Part shown: positions 1 to 10,209 of the stretch, in pieces | Numbering within the stretch: position 1 is the stretch's first letter | How the letters are laid out: each line of letters opens with the position of its first letter | DNA from: Saprolegnia diclina VS20 | Lineage: Eukaryota > Oomycota > Saprolegniomycetes > Saprolegniales > Saprolegniaceae | Direction: 5' to 3' | NCBI RefSeq assembly: GCF_000281045.1 | Contig: NW_008246080.1 | Location: 582,346 to 611,027, forward strand | DNA: 28,682 nt | Translations under genes and position numbers: made by a program | The notes under the pieces: model-generated | The model's input: the letters and a program-made list of their open reading frames with translations, nothing else | Databases searched by the model: none | Told to the model about the DNA's origin: nothing

Positions 1-72
1 GTACTCCCAACAGCAAAGAAACGTCAAGCGCACATGCGGTGTCAACCAAAGGTGTGGATTCGCGCATATGAC

Positions 73-1364
73 TTATCGAAGCCGGTTGCCTTGGCCTTCG
101 AACGGCTTGGGCGCTGGCTTGGGCGCTGCCTCCTCGGGTTTTGGAGCGCTCGTCGGCGCCGTCGTCGGCGGTGCAGCAGCGTACGTCGAAGTTGCGCCCG
201 TGAGCGAGACGCCAGTGCCGTGGAACGCCTCGTAGCGCTTCAGGCGCGCCGCGCGAAGTGCGTCGGCGTCTGTGTTTTGGTCGGTCGCCTTCTTCATGCG
301 GAGACCGCCGAGGCCAGAGCCGCGCGAGGCCGGGCGGGCGGCAGCAAATGCTTCGCGCTTCATTGTGGGCACACCGCCAAACGGCTGGTTGGAGACGGGG
401 GCGGGCGCCGCCGCGGCCACGGGGGCCGGCGGTGGGACATAGTCGGCGGGCGCTTCAAAGTCGACTTCGCAGTCGGTCTCAATGATACTCGCGGCTTCGA
501 CGGGGCGCACCTCGCGGACGTCGAGGAGGTAGTTGCGGTTGTTGTACTGGATACAAATCGTGTCGCCGACCGTCATGCACGAGTACTTGCGCAGCGACGC
601 CTCGAGGCTAGGCACCAAGGCGATGAGACACGTCGCATCCGAGTATCGACAAGATGTACACGGCGCGGGTGTTGGTAATGTCGAGAAAGTCCTTGGACTG
701 TGGGCGAATCTTGACGAATGTCGCCTTGGGCAGCGTGACGTTCTGGATGTTGAGGATGCTGCCTTCGGTCAAAAACATGTTTTGCATCATCTAGCGATAG
801 CGCATGAGGCTCATCTCGTTGGTGTCGACGATGCATTACCCAGTACGGCATGTAGCAGCTGCCCTCGGGCGCGCTAAACTCGAGGACGCCGCAGTGCGAC
901 ACACGGTTGACCGCTTCGTTCTTGATCTTGAAGAGCATCGGGTACTCGATGTGCAAGCGCGCTAGTACAGCATGCTATGATTGCCATCCTGGTCAGCGCT
1001 AGCGGGCGCGTACCCAGCGTCTCGAGCGCGGACGGTGGCAAGAGAACTATGCGCACCATCGGTCAAGGATGAACGATGCCAAAGAATCGTCGTCGTACTC
1101 TTGTCGCCGTCTTCCAAGTGCGCCTTGTCGCAGAACGACACGGGGTACACGCGGTAGTGCTCGTCAAAGCTAGCGACCATGGCTAAGAGGCGCGTGCAGA
1201 TCAAAGATCGAGGATATACCGCTGCGGGAAGTTGTGGCCAAAGCCAAAGTTGACCCCGAACGGGTTGTTGCCGCCTTGTCCGCCAAAAAACTAGGTTGCC
1301 ATGAGCCGCCTGAGCTCGTTGCCGCCTGCCGAGGAGGCCATGCTGCGGTGCTGCCACGTACCAT
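73..1364 (-). CDS. UFD1: UFD1, ubiquitin fusion degradation protein 1 (Cdc48/p97 adaptor)
   Basis: UFD1 pairs with NPL4 and hands ubiquitylated clients to the Cdc48/p97 ATPase for extraction and proteasomal turnover (family knowledge). The spliced product is about 321 aa. Exons read on the minus strand are 1364-1362, 1290-1220, 1169-1099, 1046-1014, 961-840, 790-660 and 607-73, and all phases agree. Visible family signatures are [60 protein letters not shown] and [14 protein letters not shown], which make up the double-psi-barrel N domain. The C-terminal tail carries two SHP-type p97-binding boxes of the pattern FxGxGxxL: FHGTGVSL and, at the very end, FEGQGNRL. Oddly, the first coding exon seems to be the ATG alone, followed at once by a GTACGT donor. 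The start is the least certain part; the remaining exons are firm. The stop is at 73. Confidence 0.93.
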
Positions 1365-1616
1365 GCTTTGCTGCCTTGGAGCTTGCGTCGACGTCTGGCT
1401 TCGACCGACCCTTTCTCGTTCTGGGCTTGGCGTGGGACGCGTCCATCTTTTTTCGCACGTTTTAATTCCTTACAAACACCGAGAGAAACGCACCAAAAAG
1501 AATAAAATTAGGGGCCATTAACGTCACACGCGCTTTCAAAGCGCACGAAACACGCGCGTTCCGCGTGACTTGCCCGCCGTCCAGTGACACATAAATTAGA
1601 AGGATTTTGCGATCCT

Positions 1617-2677
1617 CTAGTAGGACATGGGCGGGCGCTTGTGGTACGGGCCCTTGGCGATGGCCTCGGCGAGCTCGGTCGCATACTGATTGGTGTCGGC
1701 AAGTGACTTTTCCAGCTGCGCGATCTTGGCGTCCTTGGCCACGGCGAGCCGCACCATCGCGTCGCGCACCTGCTCGTTCGTCGAGAGCATGTCTTCGAGG
1801 GACATGCCGGCGAAGGGCACTTGGGCGTGGAGCATGACTTCAGAGCGCAGCTTCTCGCGCTCGGCGTTGCTGGCCTTGGAGGCGAACGGCGAGTACTCCC
1901 ACGCTTGGTTCCACGCATTCGTCGTGAGCGACGTCGCGGTGGAGATGGCCGTGTGCACGCGCGGGTTGGTCAAGAGCGACGTAATGTGGTGCCCACGCGC
2001 CGTCGCTTGGTGCTGCAGCTGCGAGACCATGTAGCTCACGGCCGGGTACGTCATGCTGTAGTCATACAGATCCTTGGCCGTGTGCAGGACGGGCTTGAAC
2101 GTCTCGAGCGCATCCAAGTACCCCTTGAGAACAACGTCTTGGTCCAGAAGCGTGTTGACGCCCGAGATGCCTTGGGCACTCAGGTTCAGAATGAGCTGCA
2201 TGATCGCTTCGGTCGTCACGCTCTCCTTCTTGAGCTTGTTGGCGGTCATGTCGAGCGACTGCGCGACGGACTCTAGCACGATTTCCTTCTCGAGGGCCAT
2301 CGCGATCGTCTAGTCGACACGTGAGCATCGATGCAACGCATCGGTCGCGACTACCGTGGCCCATACCTGCATGATGCGACAAAGCGCCTTGATGACCATG
2401 GGCTTTTCGAGCGCCGCTACATGTTCGACTACGTCAGTCGAGCCGAGACAAGCAATGTACCAGCGACAGCTTGAAGCGACTGCGACGCCACGGGCCCCGT
2501 GTGCTTGAAGCGCAGAAAGGACGACGAGATCTCGAGAAAGGCGACGATGAGGTTCGTGAGCGTCGTCGTGGCTTCGGCGCTCGGACTCTCGGTCCCGAGC
2601 TTGGATGGCATGGTCGGTGGTGGGTTCAGTGGAGGATGTTGTTCTTGTTCTGGCGTCTCATGCGCTGGTGCTTGCAT
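1617..2677 (-). CDS. Uncharacterised helical protein with a C-terminal coiled-coil stretch
   Basis: Not recognised. Three exons (2677-2461, 2428-2367, 2309-1617) join in phase to about 323 aa. A second in-frame ATG at 2611 has a better context (ACCATGC) and would give 301 aa; the extra 22 residues are rich in Pro, Gln and Glu. Both introns begin GTA and end TAG. The protein is mostly predicted helix: an amphipathic N-terminal half (around LTNLIVAFLEISSSFL), a middle part with YDYSMTYPAVSYMVSQL, and a heptad-like segment near the C terminus (VRLAVAKDAKIAQLEKSLAD). I see no signal peptide, no clear membrane span and no catalytic motif. The helical, amphipathic make-up would suit a lipid-droplet or scaffold protein, but that is speculation. 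The gene lies 250 bp upstream of UFD1 on the same strand and is divergent from NAA35, so 2678-3361 should hold both promoters. Confidence 0.8.
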
Positions 2678-3361
2678 CGTCTCTGGCTGATGTTCTGTGC
2701 AATCTTAGAATCTGAAGCGCATCAACCCAACCGTCAGCACCAGCAACGTTGACGCAAGCACTGCGACAGGCCCCAACCTCTCAGAACGCATATGTGCCGC
2801 GGCCCCAACACGCGCCTGGGCAACACGTCATAAAAAGTCGCTGTTGGCGCCAACGAAACCTCTCACATTTGATGCGATGCCGTCATCGTCATCGAGTGGA
2901 GCACCTGTGCAATCGCATGCCACGGGACGATGCCTCTTGCTCGGAGTATCCGCCGGATAAACCTCTTATATTCGATATAGCGGGGACGTTGACGCGGCAA
3001 GGATAGATGCACGCCCCTTTACCACGGCTATTGGGATTCTTGTCGAGCATAACGCCGATGAGCTTGATACCTACCATAAATACGTTGATGTTTGCATGGA
3101 ATCACTCGTGGACAGAAAAGTAATCGCAACCCAGGCAAAGCACCAACCTCGAGCCGAGGGCCGACCTGTTAAGGTGCGTGAGTTTAGCCATACGACAGGC
3201 GCGACGTTTCCGGAGACGCCGTAATCGTGTGTGTAAAACCCATGGTGGGGAACGTGGAAAAGGACGTGAAAAAGAGCAAAGACATGAAAAGAGCGCTTTT
3301 TTCGCGTGTGAAATTAATTCCCACGACGTGTGCGTGTCTAAGCGCCTCCAATCTGTAAGAA
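2678..3361. promoter_or_regulatory. Divergent intergenic region between the helical protein gene and NAA35
   Basis: About 680 bp without a gene that I can support. It separates two divergent genes and so should contain both promoters, but I see no clear TATA box or initiator. A 62-codon minus-strand open frame at 2889-3077 is not recognised and has mixed codon use; I do not call it. The last 150 bp before the NAA35 start are purine-rich (around 3250-3310). Confidence 0.4.
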
Positions 3362-5974
3362 ATGGCTGTTGCGGCACCGCACGTGGCCGAGGACCTCTTG
3401 ACCGCCGAATGGTCGGACGCGACCGAGGTACGTGGCAGCCGCATGGGCGTGGCCTCTTCACGCCTTCCGTAGCTCTTCTTTGATGCGTCGAACGCGCTCA
3501 CGCTGAGCCAAATGGTGCACGTACCCTTCTTCAACTACTTTGAGTCCATGTCGGCGCTCGAGCTCATGGACCCCAAGATGGACGCTGGCATGGTCGGCCA
3601 GAACGAGCTCATTCTGCCCGTGGCCGAGCGCCTCGCCAAAGGTGCGCCTGCCATCCTCGTTCTTCCTTGTCGTTATCCTTGCGACCGTAGGCTTGATCCC
3701 AATGACGTTCACGTCCGCGACGAGCCTTGTCGCGACACTCGACCGCATTGAGCAGTGTGAAAGCGCATGGCGCAACGGCCAGTCCATGGAGCAGTCGCTC
3801 TTGATGTGCTTGTATTTGCATCCGGTCGTCTCGAGCGCACTCCTCCAGCTCGAGTGCGACGAGGTCATGTCGTTGGCGGTCGGTCATTCCAAAAACGACT
3901 CGCTCCTCTGCATCTTCCGAGCGTACCTTCTCTTGACGATCAAGGCGTGTACGATCCAGCGCAACGCGATTCTCCGCGCCGACATTTACGAAGAAGAGGA
4001 CTTTGCGCCCGCGAGTGCCGACGTGCCGCGTGGCGACGCCATCGATGACGCGCTTGTCTTTGCGGCGCTTGAAATCGCCGAGCAGCGCTTGGATGCGCTC
4101 GCAGCGAAGACGAACAAGAAGAAGCCGACATCGATCGAGCCCCTGCATGCGACGCTCGGCCTCGAGTTTGCGCAGCTCCTCTCGACGCGCCTCCAGTACA
4201 AGAAGAATTTCTACTTTGCGCTCGCGAGTCTCGTACGCACAAGCGTCCATCGAAAGTTCGTGCTCTTATGTATATGCTAGGGCACGGCCGAGTGCCCGGA
4301 CTTGGAGCGCGCGACGCACTTTCTGGACGTTGCCAAGACGCACCTCGGGCAGCTTGCGACCGAGTCGCTCGAAGTGCCATCCGCGTGTTTGCAGCCAGAG
4401 GCGTACGTCGGGTTCGACAACCATATCGGACGTGTGTTGGCGTCGACGGCACCGCCCCGCGCGGCCAAGCTCGAGTCGTTCGCGACAGTCGTAGGCACCA
4501 ACCAAACGCTCTGCGCGCACCTCCGGCTCGGGACGGCCCCCGAGACGTTCAAGTCCATGGACGACCTGAAGGCGTTCTTGAGCCACATGTCGTCGCTCAC
4601 GCCCAACATTCTCGTCCGCTCCTACATCCTCGTACGTGTTTGCATTTTTGTTTCTTATTTTCTTAGTTTCTTATGGCGGACATGCGATTATAGCTCTTTT
4701 TGTACATTGACAAAAAAATGTACGGGCAGTACAACTTTATGGAGTGGCTCGGCGACTCGATGGTCATGGCGGGCGTGCCCTCGGTGCTCCTCTCGACGCA
4801 AGAAGGCATGACGTACTCGTCGCGCTGCATCGAAGCTGTCTACGAGTCGCTCAAGCTGCATATGCACAACCGGCCGCGCCAGCGCTCGCGTTTGGAGCTC
4901 ATGCTCCAGGACTGGGTCATCCTCGAGTCGGAAGCTGTCGCGATCGATGACAAATTTGTCACCGAAATGGGCATTCCCGTACAAAAATGTGCACTCTCGG
5001 GAACTGATAGATTGATATTATCGAGATAGAAAGCCAACTACCCGCGGTACTTTACGGCGTGGGCTCTCGAGCAAACACTGGGCTTGATGCAGCAGTACCT
5101 CTACCTCGGCTTTGAACTCGACTTGTACGCGTCGTCCGAGTTTGGCACCATGTATTGGTACGTCCATAGACGTCGATAGGGTTGAGACACTCTGTTAGCT
5201 ACCTCGACTACCTGCTCGGGACGCGGATACACAACCTGACCAATGCATGGTCGTTTGTCGAGAAGCTCCAGACGATGACGCGCCCCGAATCGTCGACGCC
5301 GCCGCCAGCACCGACCAAGGCGCTCAAGAAGAACGCCAAGAAGGGCGGCAAGCCGGCGGCAAAGGCCAAGCCCGAGCCCGAGGCCATCGTGGACCCAGTC
5401 AAGGAGAAGTATGCGCTCGACATTGCGCTTCTCGAGACGCACCGCGCCTTGGTCCGTGCCATGTTCCAGGTACGATCTTGCCTCGTACGCCATCTCGTTT
5501 TATCCAAGTTTATGGAACTAGTACGTGGTGGGGCTGCAGCTGGACGGTCTCTTGCCTGCGGACGTGCCGGTGTACGGGTCGCCCGAGATCCGGTATGCGC
5601 ACCGCTTCCTGCCGTTCCAGAATTTGCAGTACCCGCAGCCGCTTTCGCACGCCGAGATGACGCGCAATTGCGATTTCTCGCAGTACGACGTCCATGTCGT
5701 GTACCAATCCTCGGACGAATGCTTCAAGATGGCGCGTGGCCACATGGAGCAAGTGCTGGCCAAGCCGTCGCTGCCAACCCGCCTCGCGCTCGAGCTCAAG
5801 GCGCTCACCAAGGTGTGCGTCGCCAACGGCGTGTACCTCGCGCAGCTCGAGAAGGAAAAGACAGCGCTCTCGCTGCAGTCGCTCTCGCTCTCGAACAAGA
5901 AGGCCGCGCTCGAGATTGCGTTCAAGGTCCATCCGCAGTACCCGACGATCCAGCTCAAAAAGACGGCGGCGTAA
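3362..5974 (+). CDS. NAA35: NAA35/Mak10, auxiliary subunit of the NatC N-terminal acetyltransferase
   Basis: NAA35 is the large non-catalytic subunit of NatC, which acetylates N termini such as Met-Leu and Met-Ile co-translationally (family knowledge). Eight exons join in phase: 3362-3427, 3473-3641, 3691-4232, 4281-4631, 4694-4978, 5030-5157, 5199-5469 and 5522-5974. The product is about 754 aa, against about 725 in human. The family hallmark is the N-terminal MSALELMDPKMDAGM block around residue 45. Other recognisable segments are LYIDKKMYGQYNFMEWLGD, QQYLYLGFELDLY followed by the exon joint into YLDYLLG, and FSQYDVHVVYQSSDECFKMA near the C terminus. A Lys/Pro/Ala-rich low-complexity insert (encoded around 5280-5400) interrupts the conserved core and probably forms a loop. 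All seven introns are 45-62 nt and end in TAG. The start is the first ATG, upstream of a conserved acidic N terminus. The catalytic partner NAA30 is not in this window. Confidence 0.95.
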
Positions 5975-6035
5975 AGCAGAGTTAGAGGACAGCCGTTGCG
6001 AAAACGTAGTACTTACAGCGTATGGTGACTGGTAC

Positions 6036-6302
6036 TTACTGTGTCTTCTTGGCCGCGGCCGCCTTGGACTTGCGCTCGTCGGCGTCAATGCTGTCGATAA
6101 GTGACTTGGCCGCAAGAAGCGCAACAATGAAGAGAGGGACGACGATGGCGGCGAGAACCGCGAGCCAGAACTTGGGATCCTCCTGGATCTTGGTCGCAAT
6201 GAAGTGGAGATGGTCGTGGTCCAGCATCTTGCTCGACGGCGGCAGGTAGATGAAGACCGCTCGGAAATGGCGAGATGCCATTGGGCGACAAGCGAGAACC
6301 AT
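6036..6302 (-). CDS. Small single-pass membrane protein
   Basis: Not recognised. The open frame codes for 88 aa from the ATG at 6302; a second in-frame Met (MLDHDHLHF) gives a 63-aa form. The only strong feature is one hydrophobic segment (FWLAVLAAIVVPLFIVALLA, about residues 45-65) flanked by acidic and then strongly basic residues (DADERKSKAAAAKK at the C terminus). This suggests a tail-anchored or small integral membrane protein with a cytosolic basic tail. The gene converges on NAA35, with only 61 bp between the two stop codons. The stop overlaps a GTAAGT donor-like sequence, so a further short exon cannot be excluded. Upstream is AT-rich sequence that could be its promoter. Codon use in the membrane part matches the neighbouring real genes, which is the main reason for calling it. 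Confidence 0.6.
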   Translation of the reverse strand: MVLACRPMASRHFRAVFIYLPPSSKMLDHDHLHFIATKIQEDPKFWLAVLAAIVVPLFIVALLAAKSLIDSIDADERKSKAAAAKKTQ

Positions 6303-6657
6303 GTCGGTGCTGTAAATGCATTTATTTTATATTTATTCATAAGCAGCATACTTCTATCTTAATTGTAGTATGCTAAATTACATTTATAAACTAGAATATC
6401 ACACCTACATAAAGCACAAAATAGTGTTCAATAGGATGCCTCCCGGTGGGCGTTGGAGGCTGCAAGGTCCCTGGGCGCTGTCAAACAATGACGGCTTCGT
6501 ATAGCACTACGTACGTACGAATCGTTCGTTTTCGAATCTAGCGAGTGGAGCGAATCCATCTTTGTGACAGACAGGCCAAACCCAGCAAAGCGAAATACGT
6601 CACACTATTAAATGTTTATGGTAAATACTGTTCAAACGAAGCGTATCTTGGACAGGC
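6303..6657. promoter_or_regulatory. Intergenic, divergent promoter region with an AT-rich hairpin
   Basis: About 355 bp between the divergent small membrane protein and kelch genes. It contains AT-rich sequence at 6315-6420 and an 8-bp inverted repeat (AGCATACT at 6345-6352, AGTATGCT at 6367-6374) with a 14-nt loop. It also holds a short ACGTACGTACG run near 6510. No gene is supported. Confidence 0.4.
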
Positions 6658-8286
6658 ATGCGCAAGCGCAGTGTGTTCGAGGTCGTCGAGCATGCACTGT
6701 ACCTCCAGAGCGTTGAGCAGCGCGTGACCAACGGCGAGGACCCAGCAACGATCGACTCGTTCCGGAAGCACAAGTGGAAGCTGCAGCGCAGCCGCGACGC
6801 AAGGCCGGCCACGCCAGAGCCCGCCGAGCCCGTCCCCGACGTGGTCACGACCCCACGTCCCAGCGATACCAATTCGGCGGCCATCGACAAGAACACAGTT
6901 GAGGTCGCGCCGCCAGAGACATCGTCGTTGGCCAACCACATTGACGCCAAGCGGCTCGCGTACCAGCAGTACCTCCTCGAGCTCATTTCGCCGGCGCTTG
7001 GCAACACGCCGCGCGTCCGCTTGGAGCCGGTTGTCGCCCATGGCACCGACGCCTTCGACATGGCGATGCCGTGCGCACGCGACGGCGCAACGCTAACAGC
7101 GTGCAACGATCTGCTCGTGCTCTTTGGCGGCGCGTACCTCAGCGACCCGGGGCACGCGCACCCGCGGGCGATCGTGCCGCGGCCTATGGCCGCCAATGGC
7201 ACCATGCACTTTTCCAACCACGTGTTTGTCTTTGATCCTGAGTCGCACACGTGGGAGATGCCCCGGTGCACAGGTCGGTTCCCGCGCGGGCGGGCCGACC
7301 ACAGCGCCATGTTCCTGCCGCCGCAGTTGCTCGTCGTCTTTGGTGGCCGCGGCAAGCACGGCATCGTCTTCCACGACGTGCACATCTTGGACGTCGAGCT
7401 CTGGAGCTGGACCCAGAGCGCACCGGTCGAATCGCCGCTCCCAGGGCGGTTCTGGCACGCTGCTGCCATGGACCGCAGCTCGTCGCGAGTGTTCGTCTTT
7501 GGCGGGAAGGATCTGCAGACGGTGTACGGGGACTTCATGGAGCTCTCGATTGAGAGAGATAGTCCCGGGAAGCGTCATCGGTGGTCTGAGCCGCTGATGA
7601 TGGGTACGCCGCCCTCACCACGGTTTGGTGCGACGCTGTTGCCGCTCGGGGCCGGGCACTTGGCGGTCGTTGGCGGCTGGGAAGCCCGGAGCGTGCCGCA
7701 CCAGCGGGCGCGCGCCAACCACCGTCTGGAGCTATATGTGCTCGACCTGTACACACACATTTGGTCACGCCCGCACTTGGCCCAGCACGTCGTCACATGG
7801 TCGGTGCCCTGCGAGCGGTTCTTGTGCCAAGCGTTTGTGATGTCGAAAACGCTGGTCGTCTTTGGCGGCTACTCGTACGAGCCGTCGGCGCCGAGCTTCG
7901 AGAAGGCGTGGTTTGAGCGCGAAGCGCCGATCGCCGCCGACACGTGCCATCCGCAGCGGTACGTGCATGGGATGACGCTCGTACCGGTGCACGACCCGTA
8001 CGTATACAAGCTCGACTTGAATATCATGATCTGGCGCCGACAGCCCATGACGACTGCGTCGTCTGGCATGCAGGGACTACCGACGGCCGTTCATGGCGGG
8101 TCGTACCCTATGCTAGGAACGTCGGGCTACGTGCATGCGATTCTGGCCGACGACCCGACGCACACGGCGTTGCTGCGACTGACGCTTACCAAGCCAAACC
8201 CAACCATTATCGACGACCACGAGCATCGGGACGGGGACGATATGACTCTTGAGGTGTCGACCATATCCACTCTACCAGTCGTGTAG
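6658..8286 (+). CDS. Kelch-repeat (beta-propeller) protein, intronless
   Basis: One uninterrupted 542-aa frame. From about residue 150 on, repeated blades carry the kelch signature of four hydrophobic residues, then a Gly-Gly pair, then a spaced Tyr/Phe and Trp: LLVLFGG, LLVVFGGRG, RVFVFGGK, LAVVGGW and TLVVFGGYSY, with paired W residues in HTWEMP, LWSWTQ, RHRWSEP, HIWSRP and MIWRRQP. This gives about five or six blades, enough for one propeller. The first 140 residues are charged and Pro-rich and hold no known domain; there is no F-box, BTB or catalytic domain. Kelch propellers are protein-binding platforms, so the partner cannot be guessed here. It is the largest intronless gene in the window apart from acetolactate synthase, in contrast to the intron-packed DLEC1 gene downstream. 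An ACAG acceptor-like sequence just before the ATG leaves room for a 5' UTR intron or extra exon. Confidence 0.88.
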   Translation: MRKRSVFEVVEHALYLQSVEQRVTNGEDPATIDSFRKHKWKLQRSRDARPATPEPAEPVPDVVTTPRPSDTNSAAIDKNTVEVAPPETSSLANHIDAKRLAYQQYLLELISPALGNTPRVRLEPVVAHGTDAFDMAMPCARDGATLTACNDLLVLFGGAYLSDPGHAHPRAIVPRPMAANGTMHFSNHVFVFDPESHTWEMPRCTGRFPRGRADHSAMFLPPQLLVVFGGRGKHGIVFHDVHILDVELWSWTQSAPVESPLPGRFWHAAAMDRSSSRVFVFGGKDLQTVYGDFMELSIERDSPGKRHRWSEPLMMGTPPSPRFGATLLPLGAGHLAVVGGWEARSVPHQRARANHRLELYVLDLYTHIWSRPHLAQHVVTWSVPCERFLCQAFVMSKTLVVFGGYSYEPSAPSFEKAWFEREAPIAADTCHPQRYVHGMTLVPVHDPYVYKLDLNIMIWRRQPMTTASSGMQGLPTAVHGGSYPMLGTSGYVHAILADDPTHTALLRLTLTKPNPTIIDDHEHRDGDDMTLEVSTISTLPVV

Positions 8287-8587
8287 CCATGATCTTGGTT
8301 CGTGCAAACTGAAATGGACGGAAAGACGCTTCTTTGCGTGTTCTTGATTCAAGTTTTGGATCTTTTTGTCAAGTATTACGCCAAATGGTATTGATGGTAT
8401 GTTTGTGTTTGCTACATAGTCCGTTCAACGCATATCATATGGATATATATATATTAGTAGTACGATGCATAGACAGTTATCTTTGTAAGTCCTATCTTCG
8501 CACTCACGCATACGCCGCAATTGCAACGACGAGTGCCCTTGTGGACTTTTTCTTATATATATGAACGTTTTCTTAATTCGCTAATAT
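8287..8587. other. Convergent 3' intergenic region
   Basis: About 300 bp between the converging kelch and first Myb-like genes. It is AT-rich, with a TATATATATATTAG run around 8445-8460 and a second TATATATA near 8556. It probably holds both 3' UTRs. Nothing else seen. Confidence 0.4.
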
Positions 8588-9411
8588 CTAAACGTGCATC
8601 GGGAGCTCTTGCAGAAACGTGTCGCTGAACCACTTGGTCAATTCGTCTTCGCTCATAGCGACATGTGCGACAACTGTCGTCGTCGTTTCGAGGGGCTCCG
8701 CCGTCTCGACGGGCGTATTTGCCGCGGGCGCCGAATACATCGCAGGGTCGAACATCGAGGCGACGTCCGTTGCTGCCCCAACATGACTGTTGTCGCTCGC
8801 CGCCGGGCCTGGAATACTGTCCTCAGACTGCCAATAGCGAAATAGGTCGTCGATCTCTTCGGACTCCGGTCTCTCGAAGGTCGTTGCAGGCTCGATCGTT
8901 GTGGCCAGCACTTCGTGCGCAATGGCTGCGTCGGCCTGCGGCACGGCGATGCCTTGTTGAAGCATGCGATGCCAGCGACTCTGGCACTGGCGATAGCTAC
9001 AGACCGGGAGTTCAACCTCTACGTCAAGCAGCTTTGAAACGTACTCGCGGGTCTGCACCATGTGCGCGACAGTGATCCACGGGCGCTGGGTGCTCATTGC
9101 ATTTCGGAGCCGCGCATCTTCGTCCGCCGACCAGGATCGCGTGTTTCGCGTCCCCGCCTCCAAGGCAAACGTTGTGTACCATTTTTGCCGGCAATCCGCG
9201 GCGCTATGGAGAAGAAAGTGCTTCGCGACTTCCTCCCACGTTGCGCACTGACGGGCAACGATGCCCAAGTGCTCCAGCTACACGAGATTGAGATGAATAA
9301 GAAACGCAACGAAAATGTATATACGATACGGACCTCATTTGGGCGCCACAGGTTGCGCAAAGTAAATGTAGTTGGTGAAAGCATTCTTGTGCTCGAGCAA
9401 TGAAATTGCAA
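8588..9411 (-). CDS. Two-repeat Myb/SANT-like DNA-binding protein (copy 1)
   Basis: Likely a nuclear DNA-binding protein. Exons 9411-9334, 9277-9045 and 8996-8588 join in phase to about 239 aa (about 230 aa if the ATG at 9384 is used). Repeat 1 has the Myb pattern of W, acidic residue, W and basic-W: LWRPNE joined to LEHLGIVARQCATWEEVAKHF and then DCRQKWYTTF. Repeat 2 reads SWSADEDARLRNAM, then WITVAHMV, then CQSRWHRML. The C-terminal half is acidic and rich in Ala and Thr, as in a transactivation region, and ends with a WFSDTFLQ-like motif. The first donor is a less usual GTCCGT; the second intron (9044-8997) is exactly 48 nt with no stop, so reading straight through it stays in frame. Splicing it is supported by copy 2, which has an intron at the same codon. 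No specific Myb subfamily can be assigned. Confidence 0.8.
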
Positions 9412-10209
9412 AGTGAGTTCCTTGGACGTTCTAGCCTGCTACAATGAAGAGGGTACTAATGCCATATAGGTTATCAAGTGTTATGTGGCGATGTATCAAG
9501 TGAGACATTTGGGCGACGATCGTTTTAGCTTGAAAATGGCTAAATCGTGCGGCGTATTCGCTCCGTTGCAGCCGCATGCGGTCTCTCTTATCAAGTACGA
9601 GTACCTCCTTTCCCGCTGAGCCAGCTGCAGTGGCGGTGGTTGTGACCTCACTTGTTGATGCTGTATCAAAGTACCAATCTCAGCTGCGGCACCCACGTCG
9701 GAATGTCGTATATTATCAACTTGTTATGTTACGCGGTGCAAGCAGGAAGCACGCATCGATGGTCGGACCCTTTCAGCTCGCACGGTACTGTGTACAATTG
9801 CATCTCTCTGGCAAGAAACACAGTATGCCGAGGATTCGTCCCCTAGCGCACGTGCTTTCGTGTGTGGGTGGGCGATTAGTATCAACTTGATACATGAGAG
9901 TGACTACCACTTTTGTCACCGAAAATGGACAATGTGGATCGTAAAGGACTCCATCTAGGCGACGTATAAGGACATGCTCACGACTCAGGCGGTTGCAGGA
10001 GACGCAAAGCTGCTCCCGAAACGACATCGTCTCTGCACTCGATGAACGGTCGATTTCCACATATAAACCCAAAGCCATTTTAGCAAGTGCACCCGTAGTT
10101 CCAACGTCACTAGATATACCAGGAGTGATATTTTTGTGCATTTTATCACCCGATAAATCTGGGTTCTTCTGGACGTGTCATAATCAAAATTTGCCGGTCG
10201 AGTTCAAGG
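9412..10209. promoter_or_regulatory. Head-to-head spacer between the two Myb-like paralogues
   Basis: About 800 bp between two divergent genes, so it should hold both promoters. It is rich in a TATCAAGT motif (9472-9479, 9494-9501, 9589-9596, and reversed within 9885-9892), plus a near copy TATCAAAGTACCAATC near 9663. One pair forms a perfect dyad, GTATCAA-C-TTGATAC, at 9879-9893. No supported coding sequence. Confidence 0.45.
9879..9893. promoter_or_regulatory. Perfect dyad of the TATCAAGT-type motif
   Basis: GTATCAA, one C, then TTGATAC. It lies in the divergent spacer of the Myb-like pair, among other TATCAAGT copies, and has the shape of a site for a dimeric DNA-binding protein. Function is not shown. 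Confidence 0.4.

Noticed and set aside
2889-3077. Minus-strand 62-codon frame beginning MVGIKLIGVMLDKN
   Set aside because: No family recognised, codon bias fades after about 25 codons and no splice partner was found.
4682-4696. CATGCGATTATAGC shared between an NAA35 intron and the region near 11050
   Set aside because: A single shared 14-mer is expected by chance in a window of this size.
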